A stretch of 64,000 nucleotides of DNA, taken from Arbacia lixula (Eukaryota; Echinodermata; Echinoidea; Arbacioida; Arbaciidae). This document shows, piece after piece, positions 24,111 to 34,681 of this stretch. The first letter of the stretch is position 1, and every line of letters starts with the position of its first letter. The notes beneath the pieces are model-generated. The model was not told the DNA's origin and made no database searches. It saw nothing but the letters and a program-made list of their open reading frames with translations. Both the position numbers and the translations under genes were made by a program. The stretch covers positions 16,417,860-16,481,859 of the forward strand of contig OZ022591.1 of NCBI GenBank assembly GCA_963669155.1. The letters run 5' to 3'.

Positions 24111-24606
24111 TGCGTTCATGCGATACTTTTTGCCCTAGAATCATGATTAGAATCGTGCTTCAAAACGCGTTTCTGCGGAATCACGATTGCGTTCAAACGA
24201 AATTGAATATAAACGTGATTCAAAACGCAAACATGAAACGCGGAGAAGTGGGCGTTTGGAAGCGCGTTTCTGTAGAATCACGTCCGAAAATGCTCGCGTG
24301 AACACAACCGTGTTTTGAATCATGATTCTATGACGTCATTGTGTTGGCCTATTTCCGGTGCTAGTCAAGCAGCCCACGTAGAAGTCAGAAAACACGCGCG
24401 AAAAAGTTGACCTATACTTCCTTGATCAAACTGCACACTGCGATGCGCACTGGATCGGCCCGAATCCGAGTAGAAACGCGATTGGAGAGAGGATCGTCTG
24501 AACGCTGATTCTGTCGTTAACGTGATTCATGTTCGCGTTTTGAATCATGATTAGAATCATGATTCAATCATGATTCTGGCGATGATCGCATGAACACAAC
24601 CTGTAG
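24111..24606. repeat. Inverted repeat rich in AATCATGATT palindromes
   Basis: The left end GCGTTCATGCGAT...AGAATCATGATT and the right end AATCATGATTCTGG...ATCGCATGAACACAAC are inverted copies. A further inverted copy of the end (GCGTGAACACAACC) lies internally near 24294-24308, so this may be two nested or adjacent MITE-like elements. No coding capacity. It is probably within the gene 3 3'UTR. Confidence 0.6.
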
Positions 24607-24743
24607 TAGGCTACGCTGACCGACGGGTATGTAAGCCCTTGCTTACTACATTTTTGCATCACACCTGACGAAATGACCTGTGACCTTACATTGTGTGACA
24701 AACAAATGTCACTGGCGATAAATGACTGTGTTATGAATATTGA

Positions 24744-25127
24744 TTAGTCGGCTGTGAAGGCTACATTGTCAATACCGTTCTCCACATCGGCGCCCTTCCC
24801 GACCGACGATGTAGCAGCAATGTCATCAGTAGAAAGCGCCATGAACGCCGGTGGTGGTGGCGGGAACTCTGCGTCGTACAAAGCAGTGTCTCCCTCCTCC
24901 CCCTCCTCCTCGTCGTCCGTGTAATCATCTTCGTAGTCCTCATCGTCGTCGTCGTCGTACCCCTGGTCATTCGCCGTATGTATTTCGGCTTCCCGACGCG
25001 ATGTCGGTGGTTTTAGCTCAAGGTCAGATGTAGGGTCAACGTCATCGATGACGTCAGCCGAATTTGACCAGTAGCCAGGAAAGTAGGTGAAGGTGTTCGA
25101 GTTGTAGGTCTGCCACGGAGGAATGCC
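24744..25127 (-). CDS. Gene 3 exon 9: acidic cytoplasmic tail and stop
   Basis: A 384-base terminal exon in phase 0. It starts [20 protein letters not shown], has a run of Asp/Glu with interspersed Tyr ([19 protein letters not shown]), then FPPPPPAF, and ends VAFTAD-stop (TAA at 24744-24746). The Tyr residues within acidic stretches and the poly-Pro run could be kinase and SH3/WW docking sites; that is inference. Confidence 0.82.
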   Translation of the reverse strand, partial: GIPPWQTYNSNTFTYFPGYWSNSADVIDDVDPTSDLELKPPTSRREAEIHTANDQGYDDDDDEDYEDDYTDDEEEGEEGDTALYDAEFPPPPPAFMALSTDDIAATSSVGKGADVENGIDNVAFTAD

Positions 25128-25391
25128 CTACAAAAATAAGAACGTCATGAATAATAAAATACACAAATCATAGATTTTCATATATCCTCTTATATTTTAC
25201 AATACTGATTAGTTTGCTTTTTCTCACGGACGTGAAAAGAAATACATGCTTACTTTTCTTTCGTTGTGACTACATTTCGGTGTACATCTTGAATGATGAG
25301 AGTTCATATAATGCGCCCCTACATCTATCAAATCCGTAAACAGTAGACGTACACAGTCATACATGGATTTACACACACACAGAGACGCGCG

Positions 25392-25425
<34 letters not shown>

Positions 25426-27609
25426 AACGCAAATACACAACCATACACACACGCACACACGCAAACCACGCACACATAAACACATACACACACATACACA
25501 TACACAGACACACACACGTACACACACACACACAGACACACACATACACATACCTCCTCCGCCACCACCCCGTCACTTATTTTCACAGGGTTTCCGTTGA
25601 CGGTCACCACCATCTTGTCTTTCTTCCTACAGGTCATGGTGATCCTGTCACCGCAGCAGATCAGGAAGAGGACGACGATTACCAGCACGCCGACAGCAGC
25701 GATCAGGCTGTACGCGATGATCATCCATTTGTCATCTAGGTCGTGATCGAAGTGTGCAGAGCATAGAACACCATAAAGATGGAGAGAAGGTATGAGGGAG
25801 TGGAGGAAGGGGGAGGGGTTGGAGATAGATGGCGCGAAATTTGAAATTGAAATAATTTGAATGTTTGTATTACCAATTACGCCATGATGCATCGCAATTC
25901 ATGTGAAAACATCTTGTAAATGTATTATGTATAATGATAGGACTCTACAATGTTGCAAGAAATGATGTAATACGAGAGAGAAGAATACAAACTATAAAGA
26001 CTGGATAGCGGAACAGAGAGAGAGAGAGAGAAAGAAAGACAGAGCGAGATAATAGGGAGTATAGGGAGGAGATGAGAGAGGAGGGTTGAGAGAGAGCTAA
26101 TCTTTGCGCTTCAGCAAATGGCCTATGTATTAAAAGAGCTAAGCATTCGCCAAATACCCAGTTTGTACCCTTAATATCCCGTCACAGGAGCCAGCAAGCC
26201 CATATAAGAAAAGTAATGTTGTTCCTGCTAAATGGACCTCACCACAATCTCAGTACTTTTATTCTTATTTAATACATAAATAAACCCCTTTACATACAAA
26301 ACATACGTTGATCGCAGCAATTTTGAGGTGAAACATTAGGCAAATTTCAGTATATTTCGGACAGAACTTGGTTACGTATACAATATGTGATGGGTTTTAC
26401 GGTACACCATGTGGCAGTCCTTAAAACGTTGTTGGGCTATCATATTTTTAAAAGAGATGCTCAAAGACAGAGTTAAAAGGACCCAAAATCAAATAGAATT
26501 GTGAACTTGAAAATATTTTTTTCGAAAAAGTTAGCTTATATACAGTATGCGCATTAAACAACTCTAACAATACAATTTTTAATCTCGTTAACCGACAAAC
26601 ATTGCTTATTTAGCACTTTCTGGGCAAAGTAAATTGATGCTCAATGGTATTTGCGTGCTTTATTAGTGACAACATGCACACCTGACACATAAAGAATTAA
26701 GGGATTGATATCATCCTACTTCAATTTTGTTACCTTTTGGTTTAGCTGTAGTACCCTTAGGCGGAATCGTTGTCGGTGGGTGTTTTGTTGTGGGGGTAGT
26801 AATCTTGACTTCTGAAAAGAATACAAAGAGAAGACAAAACAAAAACATCTAGATTTAGTATTGAACCATGAGGCTGTCACGTCATATAATCCATTCCTTT
26901 GATTATTGATTTTAATCGCTGAATATTGGATAAGGTTAATAGAGAGAAGAACAGACAGCCGGAGAGACAGGCAGATCCGCGTTTAGAAAACACATTTTGG
27001 TCTTGAGGGCTTATTCTCATAAATACATCAACTGATCACTATGTGGTAATACTTGCATGACACATTGATGACAGCAATAGAAATATATTGTGTACTGTCT
27101 ATATGTTATGTTAACTCCACGAATATGAAACGTATTTGAACTGAATATGAAACGCACTAAGATCTTCTTGACTGTTTCCATGGTAATTAGAGTTGATTGG
27201 AAATTACGATACTGGAAGAGGTCTGGACGGACTCGATCCAGCTCTCTCCTGGAAAGAAGGCGCGTGCCATTATACCGGTAATCTACATTTACGCCACCTT
27301 CACCTTTGATGCTGACGCCGTTCTCATATATGGTATATGTGACGCCATCTGTCGACAAGCTCCCATTCCCAGCGGCCAGACTTTCAACCGTTGCATTAAG
27401 GAGGATAGTTTCCGTGACGTCACTTGATGATGTGAAATCCAGGGAGAACGTGGCCACAATACTCCCAGCAGAAAAGTTGTAGACTGTGCACCCCATGTAG
27501 CCGTCCAGTTCGCCATAAACATCAAGAGCCTTTGAGAGAGAATTATTGAAACAATTTAATAGTATACTAAAGAGTACGAATCAGAGCAGGTCCTTTTATT
27601 GGTATATTT

Positions 27610-27652
<43 letters not shown>

Positions 27653-30600
27653 CCGACCTATTTGTCTATCTATCTATTTATCTATCTAACTATCTTTCTA
27701 TATTCTTATATGCTTATACATATGGGAATGTATCCCATTTGCAGCTCAAAACACAATGCTGTGTGAATACCAAGGTTACTAAACGAAAAAAACACGTTAA
27801 AAAGCATTGCTCACATTGTTACTAAAAAGTTACTTTCAATGGCTGTATACTAGCCATCATATTTTATCTTAAATATTTCCCCGGTCGTCTGAAATTGTGG
27901 TTTAGTGCTGTGGATCATGACAACATGTGGAAATTATTTGAAAATCACAATATAATGTATAAAAATTAATTATTATATGGATACTTCCACATTACGTCGT
28001 ATAAGAAATAGAAACTGTGAATAAGGGCAAAAAAACAAATATTATGTTTTCATGATGTACATGTCAATTCAATGTCACTGTCAATTTTCATATATTTCAC
28101 AAACTGACATTTTTGGTGTATTTGTGGTCCATGGAATCTTGTACAGAATGTCATTTTGAGGTACACTGCGTTTAATCCTTTGTATTGGATTTGTGTGTGT
28201 CACTTGTGAAAAGAAACACACATGACACACACAAGGTTTAATAGCACGTAGACTTTGGATTCATTGACTACATATGCAATGTTATGACTCGCAAGACAAG
28301 TCACATGCTACCAGCTCATGGAGAATCGAAGTGTGACGTTATTTGAACATTATTCTCAAGACAACTGGTTCTAAACAATACGGGAAGAGCAAGCAGAGGT
28401 GATCACAACGGGGACTGTAATTGGGAATGCCGGACCACAGCCCAATAAACAATATCGGACCGCTAAACCTCTCACTGGAGTGAGTTTGTTTAGAGCCAAT
28501 TGTATTGACAACGTGCTAAAATGACGACACAACTTCGGTACTCTATATCCCTTGACAACAAGAAAATGCATATGAACTTACTGTGTTTCCCATTTGTCAT
28601 CATCATTCTTCATATCGTGTTTTTTTTTACCATTGTCTACTATGAGTCATCACGGCACACTCATATGTTACATGCTCCTGTAACGATAATTTAATTGATT
28701 GGTAAATGTTTTTTTTTTAGAAAAATATTTTCCCTTCAGTGCACTTACCAACGCACACACGTCTTCCTCCAATGTTAGGTAAGCGGCGCTTTTTTGATCA
28801 GTCAAGTCAGACGTAAATTTAGCATCATTTCCATCTACTTGGGTGATTTCATAGACAGCAATGAATTCAGTTGTTTCTGTGAAAAAGACAAATTGTCAAG
28901 ATTTTTTTTTTACATTTTCAGAAGGCAGTCTCCGTCTACATTTTCGAGGCTTTAAAGACAGCCCGTCCCTTTTTCATATCACCACAAAACCATCGAAACA
29001 TTGGCAAAACATATAGAGAAGTGTTAGCAAGCTGTATATTTATAATTTCAAACTGATACGTAGTGTAAAATTCAAATAATGCACGTAAACAACGTCTGAT
29101 TAATAGTCTTTATCTCAGGCCCTTAGCAGTTTGTGTTGAAATATCTGCTTTCTTGATTAATCTGTTTATTAACTTACAAAACGCATCATGAAAAAAAAAT
29201 GTTCTATGGAAGGAATCATCTCCAAAGTCTGGTAATTACTCATAAAATTAGGATTTCATGCATAATAACCACATAGATACTGTAACAAAGACTAATTCTT
29301 TTTTCGTAGTACGAAAAAAGTCGGTTTGAAATTCCACGGCTGAATTTTTCACATATACAGGAAGCTTCAATATGCTATATTCATAGAAATGGTCTTGAAT
29401 CACACTTTCTTCAATTAACGATCGTGATAGACGATTTCAAATTTTAAGCTTGCTAAAGGGGCGGACAATCTTTAAGTAAGTCATTTTGCATTTAATTGGT
29501 CGCTACTTATGGCAAAGCTCTGAGCAAATGTAAGTCTTGGTGTTTCAGACAAACTGGCGCCCTTTGACATTTGTGTGCATTACTTGTGAATAAATATACA
29601 TGTGGCACCAAAGTGGCTAGTAACAATGATAATATTTATATATTAATATATATCATATTAATAAAATGATAATAATGTGATAATAAATCTTCAGAAAAAA
29701 TAACAGTAATTTGAAGGATCACTGGGTACCCATAGGTCTCCACAGGTACCACTTATAATACTCCATTACTACTTGTGCCTATAGAGGACCTCGTTAAGTT
29801 AAGTTTAGTTAGTAAGTACAACTATCCTTTAATTCTTCCTTCGCTCTTTTGCAAACTTGTGAAATAACATTCAGCTGCACAGACTGACAACACATGTATA
29901 CTTATACTTACGTGAAGATGTAGTGCCGATCACGGCAACAGTAGTAGCACCTGTATTCCCCGATGTCTGCAGCTTATTGGTGGTCCGAGACTCCGTCTTG
30001 ACAGGTTGCGTTAGCTTCTGGGTGGTCACCTTGCTAGGTGAGGTAGTTCCCTGAGACGATACTCCATTTGTTACTTTTGTAACTAATGGCTCAGTGGTCG
30101 ATGGTAATGATTGTGAAGCGGTTGTTAATGATGTAGAACTTTGTGGGGATGACGTAGATAAGAGCGGTGACGTCAAATGTGGACTGTGCGATCCAGACGC
30201 CGTTGAAGGGCTTGGAGATGTTCCGAGGGTCACCGATGCTTGTTGGGACGACGTATACGAAGCTACTTTGGATGTGGTGTCTGTTTGGGATGACGTAGCA
30301 TCCGTTGTAAATGACGTAACATATGGTGTAGTTACGAGCTTTGAGGCGGTCGTCTCCACAGTCATGACAGTAGAAGATGTCGGGACAATTGTAGATGATA
30401 ATGGTGATGATGAAGACACCAATTTTGATGTGGAAGATTCAGTTGTGGTGAATACCGTTGCCTCCTGTCCCTCGGTGGTCGGGGGCAATGTTGCAGATGT
30501 ACCTGGTGATTCGGTGGTACTCGTAAAGACTGGGCTAGTACCATTCGCCGTTAGCTCTGTCGCGACATATGTCGGAGTATACGTATGTCCATTCTTCCCT

Positions 30601-33600
30601 TCAGTAAAATCATCGCTATTAGTCGTGTGAGTGGATTCTGTTGAATAACTCGTTGATGATGAGGAGACAAGACTCGAGCTCTCAGAACTATCTTCCCTCG
30701 TCTGTGTAATTAAAGCTAAGGAGATTGACGCAGGTTCCAGCGTAGAGATGGGCTCAGTTTGCATGGTTGCTTCACTTGAGTTTGAATCAGTTATTAATGT
30801 TATGGTTACCTCGTTAGTCAAAGTAGTTGCGTATGTGTTTTCAGTGGTTATTGTCGGCGCGGTTGTAGATTCATCCGTTAGCTCATCCGTCAACCATGAT
30901 CCAGTTGCATGGCCATCGGTCATGAAGGGTTCTGTTGTAGATTTCATTGTGGTAAGGAGTGTGAGCAGCTTAGACGGGGATGTCCCATCGCTTGGACTGG
31001 ACACCATCCCCGTGACTGTGACAAGCCCGTCAGATGTAGCAGGCACTCCATCTGTAGTATCCACAGATGTTTCTTCAGTATGCAACACATCAGTGCCGAT
31101 ATATGGCGATGTTGCTAAAACTGTGGTTCCTGTTGCTAGAGCAGTCAACTCGTCATCAACCGTGGAATTCGAATATATATCAGTTGAATCTGCTGTAGCT
31201 GTAGGAAGGGGAGACACTGTTGAAAGCCTGTCTGATACTTCAGATATAAGCTCCGTGCCAAGACTGTTCACGGAAGTCGCTGGATATGGAGTTACCGTTC
31301 CTGCGACTGATGTCTGAATAACATTGGTGGCAGTCGCATCGTCGTCATAACCAGCTGTAGTAAACATGGTAATGTCATACGCGTTGGTTGTTACCGTTGG
31401 AGAACCGTCATCGGTGATTTCAGTTGCCACGACTGTTGTAAACTGACTCACCTCGCGAGTTTCCAAACTGTCAGTATTTAGCGTCGTCTCGGTAATCGAT
31501 GTGGTGAGATTTCGTTCGTCACCAAACTCCGTGGACATCCTAGTGTTTAATGTGGCGTGGGTGGTGGTAGATTCATTAACAAGTCCTGTAGATGATCCAG
31601 AAGTTGCGGTTGATAGTCCGTCCGTGACGTCAGTCGTTCCAATGGTAGGACCCACGCCTGAGGATGATGCTGGTGTGGCTTGTGTGGTAGTGAATGTTGC
31701 AGTGCTCGTTGTGGGTGAAGTTGTATGGACGGCCGATGTAGCTGAGCTAGCTTTAGAGCTGGATGGAGAATCTGTTGCCGCTGTTATCGGACTCTGACTT
31801 ATGTCACCTATTTTGAGAGCAAGAAGGAAACAAAGAGGAAGAGGCGAGAGATGCTTAACTTTAGATTGATTGATTTTCCTAGAACATCGTCTCTCTATTA
31901 CAATTATAATAGTTCCTTAAAATACGCAAGGACATCTTTTCACTAATGTCGTCATACATTTTCACCCATCCGTCCAACGGATACAATATTAGTATTGATT
32001 TGTGAAATATATGAAATAGTTGTAAATATGTAAAAGTTATAATTAATTCCTCTCTTTCACAATAATTATGTTAATGATTCTACCCTGTCTTCTGAAAGGA
32101 ATTTGAAAAACTAATATTTAACAAGGAGAAATATATCTACGCCTACAGAGAGTTTTATGAAATATAAACCTACAATAAGGAGTCAACGTGGGCACCCAGA
32201 TGCCATCTGAACACGTTGCCGAATCATCGCCGACCAGCACGCCGTTAACTCCTTCTGCGCATGCGTAATCAATGACGTCGTTGTGCGAGTAAAAGCTTTG
32301 TGCGTCTCCATAAGAACCTCCATTTGGGTACTGCGTTGTGTTCGTTGCCAGCTGAGGCGCATCACAATCAGCTATGGATGCAAGATCGGAGAAGATAGGT
32401 AAAAAGGAATACATTTAGTAAGGAGGAGGCAATAAAAGGACATTGTGTTAGGGACAGGTGAGGTCCAGAAGGAGAGAGGGAGTAGGGAAAGGAAGAAAGA
32501 AAAAAAGAGTGTGGGAGAGAGAGAGAGAGAGAGAAGGGGGGGGGGGAGGAGAGGACGTATACATATAATTATCAATCATATGTAGAGGGAATGCTCCATT
32601 CACGAAAAGCGAAAACAATACATGCATTGTGTTTAGTATAATACTAAGAAATCTGCTGGTCCTATTTACTTACCAACTGTGATAAATGCAATATATTAGG
32701 CAGCACAACAAATCTGGTGTCAGAAAAGATTTTTAGCATTTAAGGCATAACAAAATTTGTTAATCTGAAAGCAGAACGCGGAAGTGACTACGTGGTTATA
32801 GTAAAACTTTTGTTTATACAAATAATGTATTTTTGTACTCTTTTCTTTTTACTCTTCGCGCATATGGTTTATATTTAGATAATACATAAAAAATCACAAG
32901 TTAATATCAGTGTACAAGACATACCATAGCAGTAAAAGTCAGTGGTGCTTGGAAACCACGATCCGTCGGGATAGCAGTAGCTGTAGGCGTCCCGACTTTC
33001 TGTGTAGCCTTCCTCACAGGACAGCGAGATATAGTAATAATCCGTGTACGATGTCAGGTTCGGGGATATGATCGTTCCCGAGGTGTCGGACAAACTCGGA
33101 GCGTCGCATTCTGAAATGGGGTATAACAACAAAATATATAGTGGAGGAGAGACGAAGATGGAAAATGAGACGAATCCATTGTTAGCGGAGAAGGAGGAGA
33201 CGGGTAACAAAATGCGGTACAAGCGGTGTAAGCATGGCATCAAGGGAAACGAGGGAAACGGAAGAGGATCCGCAGAAGAAGAAGAAGAAAAGAAACAGAA
33301 GGAAAAATATAGAAGAAGAAGAAAAAAGAGAAGAAGAAGAAGAAGAAGAAGAAGAAGAAGAAGAGGAAGAAAAAGGAGAACATAAAGAAGAAGATAAAGA
33401 AAAAGAAGAAGAAGAAGAAGGAGAACAAAGAGAAGAAGAAGCAGAAAAGCAGAGGAATAAGGAGGAGAAGAAAAAAACAAAGAAGAAGAGCTCTGTAGAA
33501 GAAGTAAAAGAAATCAACAGTAATGGAGGAGATGATGATAACAAACACGACGAAAAAGACAAGACGGATATAAAGCAAATGAGGATAATATGTTAGAGAA

Positions 33601-34540
33601 GACAGTGGAACCAAAACAATAAATAAGAACAAGAATGTAAAATAAGAAGAAGAGGGAGAAGTGTTCCTAAAACACCACTTTACAAATTGTATGCATGTTC
33701 TCTCATGTCAATATATTTTTGATGACCTAAAAAAAGACTTTTCCCAAATATCATATTTGTCCAACACGACCTTTTGTTACAACGCTTTCATTGAGTTTGG
33801 GGACACTTTTTTCGTTGATGGGTTTTTATATCCATGCAAACCAGCAATTACGAGATTACGCTAATGCAGAGTCATCTATAAACAGAGTTTGGCAAACTAG
33901 GTTTCAATAGGTCACGACATGACGCGTGTTGTTTTGTTGGGCAAGAGAATAAAAAAAAAAAAATATGCACCATGTTGTAACCGAATGAAACCGAGTTGGC
34001 CAAATTCTGTATAATTTGCTCTGCGCTGAAGTCTTCTATAGCGCCCTCTATGAAAGCTTTAATGTGAGCAAAGGTAAAAAAACAACAACGAGTGTTCTTT
34101 GTATAGCCGTCCTGCTCTCCCCTTTTCCAATCAGAATATATCTGACGGTGTCCTAGTTTCTCTATTGCACTGTTGAAATTACAAAAGGAGTGACACATTC
34201 AAATCATGCATATTTTGCATGCATGTAGGGAATGCTTGGTACTACATATCTAAGAGTACCAATAGCCCAGATTTTAGTGATTTGTCACTTGCTTCCTTTT
34301 GTCAGAGTAGGGCAGAGTGGTTACACCGTTAATCCCTTGCATGTCAGATAAAGTGTTACTCTACGGTTATTGTATGTATAGCATGTGAAAAAGGACACAT
34401 GTGACATTCAAAAAATGAATAGACGAGCAAATTCAATGACAAAAAACATAATTAATAAACATACCTCCGCTTATTCCCCATATCCATAAAGAGATGCAAG
34501 CACAGCAAATGATCGCAGAACGCTGACTGTTTTTCAACAT
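24744..34540 (-). CDS. Gene 3: complete Sushi-mucin-SEA membrane protein
   Basis: Nine minus-strand exons (34465-34540, 32925-33110, 32174-32371, 29912-31807, 28749-28876, 27304-27529, 26734-26811, 25554-25735, 24744-25127) join without a frame break into 1117 codons plus stop. Domain order: signal peptide (1-25); Sushi (about 26-87); Sushi (88-153); Ser/Thr-rich mucin stalk (154-785); SEA domain (about 786-903) with a Gly850-Ser851 cleavage motif; Thr/Pro linker (904-929); TM helix (about 933-957); basic stop-transfer residues and an acidic, tyrosine-containing cytoplasmic tail (958-1117). SEA domains of this kind self-cleave and stay joined, giving a shed-able heterodimer as in MUC1. The likely role is a cell-surface glycoprotein; the ligand is unknown. 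The SEA-to-TM exons match gene 5 in phase and near-length. The mucin part could be longer or shorter by alternative splicing. Confidence 0.87.
25365..25553. repeat. (CA)n microsatellite at the gene 3 exon 8 donor
   Basis: An interrupted CA/CACG tract. On the sense strand it is (GT)n and begins with the donor itself. ORFs across it are artefacts. Confidence 0.9.
25554..25735 (-). CDS. Gene 3 exon 8: transmembrane helix
   Basis: A 182-base exon, phase 1 in and phase 0 out (GAGGAG|GTATGT). It contains [19 protein letters not shown] and on to LFLICC as a single TM segment, followed by basic residues (CRKKDK) as a stop-transfer signal. The intron starts directly with a GT-rich microsatellite. Confidence 0.85.
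26734..26811 (-). CDS. Gene 3 exon 7: Thr/Pro linker
   Basis: A 78-base phase 1-1 exon encoding a short Thr/Pro/Lys stretch ([17 protein letters not shown]) between SEA and the membrane. It is equivalent to the 66-base linker exon of gene 5. Confidence 0.72.
27304..27529 (-). CDS. Gene 3 exon 6: SEA domain, second half with G-S site
   Basis: A 226-base exon, phase 0 in and phase 1 out (AAAG|GTGAAG). It contains [18 protein letters not shown]; the F-x-x-G-S-[IV]-hydrophobic motif is the autoproteolysis hairpin of SEA domains (MUC1 type). N-glycosylation sites NAT, NGS and NFS are visible. Confidence 0.83.
27608..27702. repeat. (TATC)n microsatellite
   Basis: About eleven perfect TATC units followed by imperfect ones, in the intron between the two SEA exons of gene 3. 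Confidence 0.92.
28749..28876 (-). CDS. Gene 3 exon 5: SEA domain, first half
   Basis: A 128-base exon, phase 1 in and phase 0 out (TTG|GTAAGT). It encodes [14 protein letters not shown] and a segment ending EEDVCAL. The gene 5 exon at 53937-54064 has the same length and phases and a clearly similar sequence. Confidence 0.82.
29912..31807 (-). CDS. Gene 3 exon 4: Ser/Thr-rich mucin stalk
   Basis: One 1896-base exon, 632 codons, dominated by Thr and Ser with Val, Ala, Pro and Glu and almost no Cys. It is phase 1 at both ends (CAAAATAG|GT; TTCAC|GTAAGT). The composition predicts dense O-glycosylation and an extended stalk. Unlike gene 5 it has no regular tandem repeat that I can see. The long plus-strand ORFs opposite are antisense shadows. 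Confidence 0.85.
32174..32371 (-). CDS. Gene 3 exon 3: Sushi domain (type S2)
   Basis: A 198-base phase 1-1 exon: [25 protein letters not shown] and the final Cys. The last Cys codon is completed only if the donor T|GTAGGT is used (T + GT from exon 4). The nearby AG|GTTTAT donor would break the frame of the mucin exon. I chose the first because it keeps phase 1 and the fourth Cys. Confidence 0.8.
32430..32552. repeat. GA-rich and poly-G tract in gene 3 intron 2
   Basis: Purine-rich on the plus strand, so CT-rich on the sense strand, 60-180 bases upstream of the acceptor of exon 3. It ends in a run of G. Confidence 0.85.
32925..33110 (-). CDS. Gene 3 exon 2: Sushi domain (type S1)
   Basis: A 186-base phase 1-1 exon: ECDAPSL at the start, ISLSC, YSYC, GSWFP and a final FYC. 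All four Cys and the Trp are present. A long CTT-rich tract lies upstream on the sense strand. Confidence 0.87.
33270..33480. repeat. (GAA)n microsatellite in gene 3 intron 1
   Basis: A long GAA/AGA tract. On the sense strand it is (CTT)n, 160-370 bases upstream of the acceptor of exon 2. Charged ORFs across it are artefacts. Confidence 0.92.
34465..34540 (-). CDS. Gene 3 exon 1: signal peptide
   Basis: ATG at 34538-34540, then a polar/basic start (MLKNSQRS), a hydrophobic core ([14 protein letters not shown]) and ISG. Donor GGAG|GTATGT, phase 1. Confidence 0.8.
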
Positions 34541-34675
34541 TTCCTTTGCCTCACGGAGAGAAGAGGAAAATCAGTGATCCCAACCTTGTTTAGAGATTCA
34601 GTATTGTGGATATAAGAACTAATAATTATACACCTATTGGGGTGTTTTGAAATTGCTTTCTTCGCAAGAGCACAC

Positions 34676-34681
34676 TTTATA
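34676..34681 (-). promoter_or_regulatory. Candidate TATA box of gene 3
   Basis: TATAAA on the minus strand (context GGAATATAAAGTGTG), 136 bases upstream of the ATG. The distance suits a short 5'UTR. This is sequence context only. Confidence 0.45.

Noticed and set aside
25224-25892. Long minus ORF covering the gene 3 TM exon plus Val/Cys-rich sequence
   Set aside because: Only 25554-25735 is bounded by splice sites and has TM-tail character. The Val/Cys part is the GT microsatellite.
30094-31317. Plus-strand ORFs opposite the gene 3 mucin exon
   Set aside because: Antisense shadows of Thr/Ser-rich coding sequence, with the same Val/Asp-rich composition and no supporting signals.
33044-33632. 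Glu/Lys-rich and Phe/Leu-rich ORFs near the gene 3 Sushi 1 exon
   Set aside because: Translations of a GAA trinucleotide repeat in an intron. Only 32925-33110 on the minus strand is coding.
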